In this document: positions 60,725 to 64,000 of the stretch, piece by piece
How the letters are laid out: every line of letters starts with the position of its first letter
Position numbering within the stretch: the first letter of the stretch is position 1
DNA from: Bacteroidota bacterium
GTDB taxonomy: Bacteria; Bacteroidota; Bacteroidia; Bacteroidales; Lentimicrobiaceae
Assembly (NCBI GenBank): GCA_009773455.1
Contig: WSXU01000029.1
Coordinates: 75,362-139,361 of the forward strand
Direction: 5' to 3'
Length of the DNA: 64,000 bases
Notes under the pieces: generated by a model
Told to the model about the DNA's origin: nothing
Seen by the model: only the letters and a program-made list of their open reading frames with translations
Database searches by the model: none
Position numbers and translations under genes: made by a program

Positions 60725-61717
60725 ATGGCAAGGACATCCTTATTTCTGATCACCTTCCTTTTTCTGCAAATGCATAATTTTCGGGTGAATGCGCAGTCAC
60801 CTGCAGATAAAAGCAACTATATCAGATACATTCAGACTTACAAGGATATTGCCATCAGAAAAATGAGTGAATACAAAATTCCGGCCAGCATCACGCTTGC
60901 ACAGGGTATTCTGGAATCGGGCTGTGGAAATTCTGAACTTACTGTGAACGCCAACAACCATTTTGGTATTAAATGTCATAAGGAATGGACAGGGATGACC
61001 TACACCATGGACGATGATGAGAAAAATGAGTGTTTCAGGAAATATGCATCAGCCGAAGAATCTTATAACGACCACTCTTATTTTCTGACCACCAGGCCAC
61101 GGTATGCCCCGCTGTTTGCGCTCGATATCAGAGACTACAAGGGTTGGGCAAATGGATTGAAGAATACTGGTTATGCTACGAATCCTAAATATGCCGAAAT
61201 GCTGATCAGAATAATTGAAGAGAATGAACTCTACCTGTTCGACAGTGAGCCCAAAGGCCCGGTTGCCGAAAAGGAGAAAGAAGAGAAACCTGTCAGGGAA
61301 GAAGTTATTGCAACTGAATATAGCGGTCCGAAGAACAAAGCTTTTACGTTTCTGGAAGTTGCTGAAGGAAACCGGAAAATATATGTAAACAACAACGTAA
61401 AGCTGATCTATGCCAGGAAGGACGATACACCCCACACCATTGCGCGTGATCTTGGGATTCATGTTTTTCAGGTTCTCGGGTACAATGAGTTGGGGAAAAA
61501 TGAGGAGATCAGGGCCGGTCAGGTAATTTATATTGAACCGAAGAAAAGAAAAGCATCACAGGAAACTCATGTTCTCAATAAAGGAGAAACCATGCGTGAT
61601 GTTTCACAGTTGTATGGAGTAAGGTTGAAAGCCCTTTATAAGAAAAACGGTCTGGCCGAAGGTCATGAACCATCACCCGGAACAACCCTGTACCTTAAGA
61701 AAACCAAACCGGATTGA
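60725..61717 (+). CDS. secreted glucosaminidase with two LysM domains
   Basis: A 330-residue peptidoglycan hydrolase. After the signal peptide (RVNAQ), a GH73-type glucosaminidase domain (about 35-175) shows KMSEYKIPASITLAQGILESGCGNSELTVNANNHFGIKC with the catalytic Glu in ESGCGNS, and YATNPKYAEMLIRIIEE. A charged linker (about 180-200) is followed by two LysM-type repeats (about 230-275 and 283-328; DTPHTIARDLGIHVFQVLGYNEL and GETMRDVSQLYGVRLKALYKKNGL). It cleaves the glycan backbone, probably in growth or division. Confidence 0.94.
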   Translation: MARTSLFLITFLFLQMHNFRVNAQSPADKSNYIRYIQTYKDIAIRKMSEYKIPASITLAQGILESGCGNSELTVNANNHFGIKCHKEWTGMTYTMDDDEKNECFRKYASAEESYNDHSYFLTTRPRYAPLFALDIRDYKGWANGLKNTGYATNPKYAEMLIRIIEENELYLFDSEPKGPVAEKEKEEKPVREEVIATEYSGPKNKAFTFLEVAEGNRKIYVNNNVKLIYARKDDTPHTIARDLGIHVFQVLGYNELGKNEEIRAGQVIYIEPKKRKASQETHVLNKGETMRDVSQLYGVRLKALYKKNGLAEGHEPSPGTTLYLKKTKPD

Positions 61718-62003
61718 TTTTCAGTATACTATTTTAAAATTATTCCCGGGGTTTCCTTCTTCGGATGAAAAGTACCGGTAAATAATGCTAATAATAGTGA
61801 GCAGAATCTTATATGTAGGTTTGCCAATCAAGCCCTTCAGTTAAACAGATGAGTGATGGTCCGGCCAAAGGTTCTCTGTCAGAATTCTTCCTTTAAATAT
61901 CACATAATCAATAATATATAATTAACCAAAAAAATGTTCAGCAGGTTAATGTTTTTTCGTTTTTTTACCCGTTACTTTTTTACGAATTTACTATAAATAG
62001 TAT

Positions 62004-62088
62004 CAATCAAAATGATAAGTGTCCGGGATTATGGCTTATCCGGGGCAGCTACCCCAAAAAAGGCAAACAGGTAGTCACTTTTTGATTG
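62004..62088. ncRNA. candidate structured RNA element, identity unknown
   Basis: CAATCAAAA (62004-62012) pairs exactly with TTTTGATTG (62080-62088), and AGTG (62018-62021) with CACT (62076-62079) after a 5-base bulge. Inside are GGGG-CAGCTA-CCCC (62042-62055), GGAT/ATCC (62026-62029, 62038-62041) and a competing CTACC/GGTAG pair (62049-62053, 62070-62074... approximate). It is not a recognised riboswitch, tmRNA, SRP or 6S RNA to my eye. Strand and function are unknown; it could be a 3' UTR element. Confidence 0.3.
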
Positions 62089-62117
62089 TTGGTTAATAAT
62101 ATTTGGTTTTATTGGTA

Positions 62118-62144
62118 CAGGGCGCTGCTAATAACGGCGCCCTG
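62118..62144. terminator. hairpin abutting the end of the last gene
   Basis: CAGGGCGC (62118-62125) and GCGCCCTG (62137-62144) form an 8-bp stem with an 11-base loop directly beside the stop at 62145. There is no T run on the leftward strand, so it is a weak terminator at best. Confidence 0.4.
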
Positions 62145-64000
62145 CTATTTAAGAATAGTAAAAACAGTTTTTCCTTTTTTAACTGTTACCAGTACCGGTT
62201 TTTTTTCGTTGTTCCTTTTAATGATTACCGGGTCGCAATCACTCGTAAGAGAAGCATCTTCGAATGTTTTGTTATCCTGATTAAACACCAGTATCTTTCC
62301 GTTTTTCCGGTCCCTGACGGCAAGCCAGCACTCTTTCTGAGAATTGTAAATAAAAGGTTTTGAGAAGTCAGCATTCTTCCGGGATGCAGAAGCGATAACC
62401 TTTTTCATTCTTGAAAAAACCGTTATTAAACCATTTCCGCAGAAAATGAAATCCTTATTGCCGTCGTTGTTGAAATCAGCATACTCAAACCATGGATTCC
62501 GGCCATGTTCACCAAAACGGCTTTCAGTGATGTTTCCGTTACCATCGATGTAGGCGAGGTTTCCTGATTCGGAAGCCATCAGAAAGATTCCCTTGTTGTT
62601 GGTGCTGTTTTCAAATACATCTGAACCAGCTGAAATCCTGACATTATCCTTTACTTTCAATCGTGTCCTGCCCCGTCTGTCAACGATACCAATTCTCCCT
62701 TTTGAATCGGTATAAAGGATATAGTCCCTGCCTGCTGTCCTGAAGAACTGCAGAGAGACCAGTTTTCCGCTGATTTCCGGTTTTTGCCAGTCTGGCAATT
62801 CTTTTCCTTCCAGGGTAATGTTGTTGATTTTGTTGTCTTTTCCTGCATACAACACCCGGTATTCACCCTTATGGTCATAATCAAAAACGGAAATATTCCC
62901 TTTGATGCCTGAAGGGGCTTTTATGGGTGAGCTTTTTAATTCTTTCCCTTTCAGGTCAAGGATATGCAGGTGTGAACCGGTGGCAATCAGGTACCGGGCA
63001 GATCCTTTTGGGTGTATTTTTATGACTTCACCTGAAGGTTCCCCTTTGCATGTAAATGTCCATAATGTTTGTCCATCCGGAGCTATAGCAGAAACAGTAT
63101 TTTTATTCACTGAAATTACCGGATCACCACTGGCTTTTTCACCGCTTATGAGTATGATTCCGGTCGCATTGGGAATGTTTCGGCTGTTATCTGTAATCTC
63201 ATCAGCGATATCATTAAATTCATCCTGTCCCTTAATCATATTGCCGGAGCCTTCATAAATTTCAGGATATTGAAAATCACCCTCACCAAACTGTGAAGCC
63301 AGTTGTTTTATTTTCGGGTCAAGCAGCAGGAATGCATGGGTATAGAGCAGGTTTTCTGCCGGACTGAACTGCAAACACAACAATCCTGATGATTCAGGGA
63401 TTCCGGTCCAACGCGGGATGGTTTGGTTTGGGTAGAGTGAACCATTGCGTCCGGCATACTTTCCGCTGATTGACGGAATCATGAAAACTGTTAAACTGCT
63501 TTCCTCAGTAAACAGGGCAGCAGCCTCTTTGTAAAGCCTGGATGAGCCAAGCAGCCTGTTTTCTTCAATTTCCCGGACATAATCCGAGAGAAGACGGACC
63601 GAAGGGGAAAGGATCAGCGCCTGGTCGGTGAAGAGGCAATACTGGGTTGGGCCAAGGGAGAATAAACTTCCCCAAAGATTCTGAACCAGGTTCGAAGCAG
63701 TAAAAAGTTTTATTCCTGACTTGTACGGTTTAAGAAATGGTTTCAGCTGGTACAGTGCACTGTCCTGATTTTTAAGGCTGATCATGACCATCCTGGCTGA
63801 ATCATTGCCTGAAAAGTATGAAGGCATGGCTGCCAGAGTGACTGAATTGCCAATCCATGATCTCAAATGTTCAGCACGCCTGAATATTTCTTTTGAAGTG
63901 GTTTGATTTGCTGAATCATAGCCGGGAACCTGAATGGTATCATTCAGGAAAAACAGGGAAGTGTATTCTTCCTGATTGCTGATGGATAGAGATATGGCAA
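62145..64000 (-). CDS. large propeller-like protein, partial (5' end outside window)
   Basis: The frame is open from the stop at 62145 to the window edge, so at least 618 residues are visible. The in-frame TTG at 63866 is not taken as the start because upstream codons remain open and coding-like (residues such as SNQEEYTSLFFLNDTIQVPGY before it). The first half resembles DUF3352-type sequence (GPTQYCLFTDQALILSPSVRLLSDYV). The second half has propeller phrases (VSAIAPDGQTLWTFTCKG, LHILDLKGKELKSSP, YADFNNDGNKDFIFCGNG, which is an FG-GAP-like calcium loop). Function unknown; probably exported or surface-linked. Confidence 0.75.
   Translation of the reverse strand, partial: AISLSISNQEEYTSLFFLNDTIQVPGYDSANQTTSKEIFRRAEHLRSWIGNSVTLAAMPSYFSGNDSARMVMISLKNQDSALYQLKPFLKPYKSGIKLFTASNLVQNLWGSLFSLGPTQYCLFTDQALILSPSVRLLSDYVREIEENRLLGSSRLYKEAAALFTEESSLTVFMIPSISGKYAGRNGSLYPNQTIPRWTGIPESSGLLCLQFSPAENLLYTHAFLLLDPKIKQLASQFGEGDFQYPEIYEGSGNMIKGQDEFNDIADEITDNSRNIPNATGIILISGEKASGDPVISVNKNTVSAIAPDGQTLWTFTCKGEPSGEVIKIHPKGSARYLIATGSHLHILDLKGKELKSSPIKAPSGIKGNISVFDYDHKGEYRVLYAGKDNKINNITLEGKELPDWQKPEISGKLVSLQFFRTAGRDYILYTDSKGRIGIVDRRGRTRLKVKDNVRISAGSDVFENSTNNKGIFLMASESGNLAYIDGNGNITESRFGEHGRNPWFEYADFNNDGNKDFIFCGNGLITVFSRMKKVIASASRKNADFSKPFIYNSQKECWLAVRDRKNGKILVFNQDNKTFEDASLTSDCDPVIIKRNNEKKPVLVTVKKGKTVFTILK

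Larger units (their letters stand above)
61718..62144. other. intergenic region between convergent genes with folded elements
   Basis: No coding frame is convincing. The AT-rich left part has no repeats I can see. The right part holds the folded element at 62004-62088 and a hairpin at 62118-62144 (CAGGGCGC with GCGCCCTG) that touches the stop of the last gene. Convergent genes do not need a promoter here, which makes the paired element harder to explain as a leader. Confidence 0.55.

Noticed and set aside
62026..62074. PreQ1 or other known riboswitch
   Set aside because: Only a loop-level likeness; there is no downstream queuosine gene, the neighbours are convergent, and the tail pairing does not fit.

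Overview
This window reads as a chromosomal segment of a Bacteroidota bacterium, most likely in or near class Bacteroidia and free-living or poorly characterised. Four things point there. Several predicted exported proteins end in type IX secretion (T9SS) sorting tails. Many gene starts are preceded by the Bacteroidota -7 promoter box TAnnTTTG. Lineage-typical families are present (DUF4783, DUF4834, DUF5777, PASTA next to ddl and rluD, GH3 fused to a class C beta-lactamase fold, LytTR two-component pairs). Start-codon context relies little on Shine-Dalgarno sequences. No phage, insertion sequence or CRISPR array is visible.

Layout. 1-3.2 kb: a respiratory-looking patch with a cut-off c-type cytochrome, a DUF5777 outer-membrane barrel, a lipoprotein with a CX4CH haem-like motif, a Crp/Fnr regulator and a TorD-like chaperone. 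3.6-7.0 kb: a split transketolase whose two subunit genes are separated by a secreted von Willebrand A protein. 7.1-13.3 kb: GH3/beta-lactamase fusion, thiol peroxidase, secreted sugar dehydrogenase and a beta-propeller protein. 13.4-13.7 kb: tRNA-Leu(UAG) followed by a second degenerate copy of its 3' end plus terminator. 13.8-24.5 kb: MsrA, a PAS membrane sensor, a T9SS serine protease, a FAD oxidoreductase with a DUF116 protein, and a LytS/LytTR two-component pair coupled to a lipoprotein with three carbohydrate-binding-like repeats.

24.7-29.9 kb: ddl, a PASTA protein, a T9SS protein and rluD, which is broken by a 5-bp tandem duplication. 30.2-37.1 kb: a TonB-dependent receptor, beta-propeller proteins and an 18-copy heptanucleotide array that begins at a stop codon. 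37.1-40.6 kb: housekeeping genes (rdgB, rlmH, DUF4783, nadC, YihY). 40.7-49.2 kb: a surface-glycan region with flippase, large glycosyltransferase and a tight nonulosonic-acid operon (neuD-neuB-neuC-ptmE-neuA), plus a KdsC-type phosphatase. 49.4-57.7 kb: T9SS phosphoesterase, gpsA, GT4, YfhO, DUF4834, rpmH (53 codons) and pepD. 57.9-64 kb: rsmG, an OmpR-type two-component pair, a LysM glucosaminidase, a possible structured RNA and a long partial protein running off the end.

The most unusual points are the rluD frameshift, the vWA gene inside the transketolase pair, the LytTR-linked triple-repeat lipoprotein, the DUF116/FAD-oxidoreductase pair, the tRNA-tail duplication, the heptamer array and the folded element near 62.0 kb. 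None is proven to be a new system by sequence reading alone.
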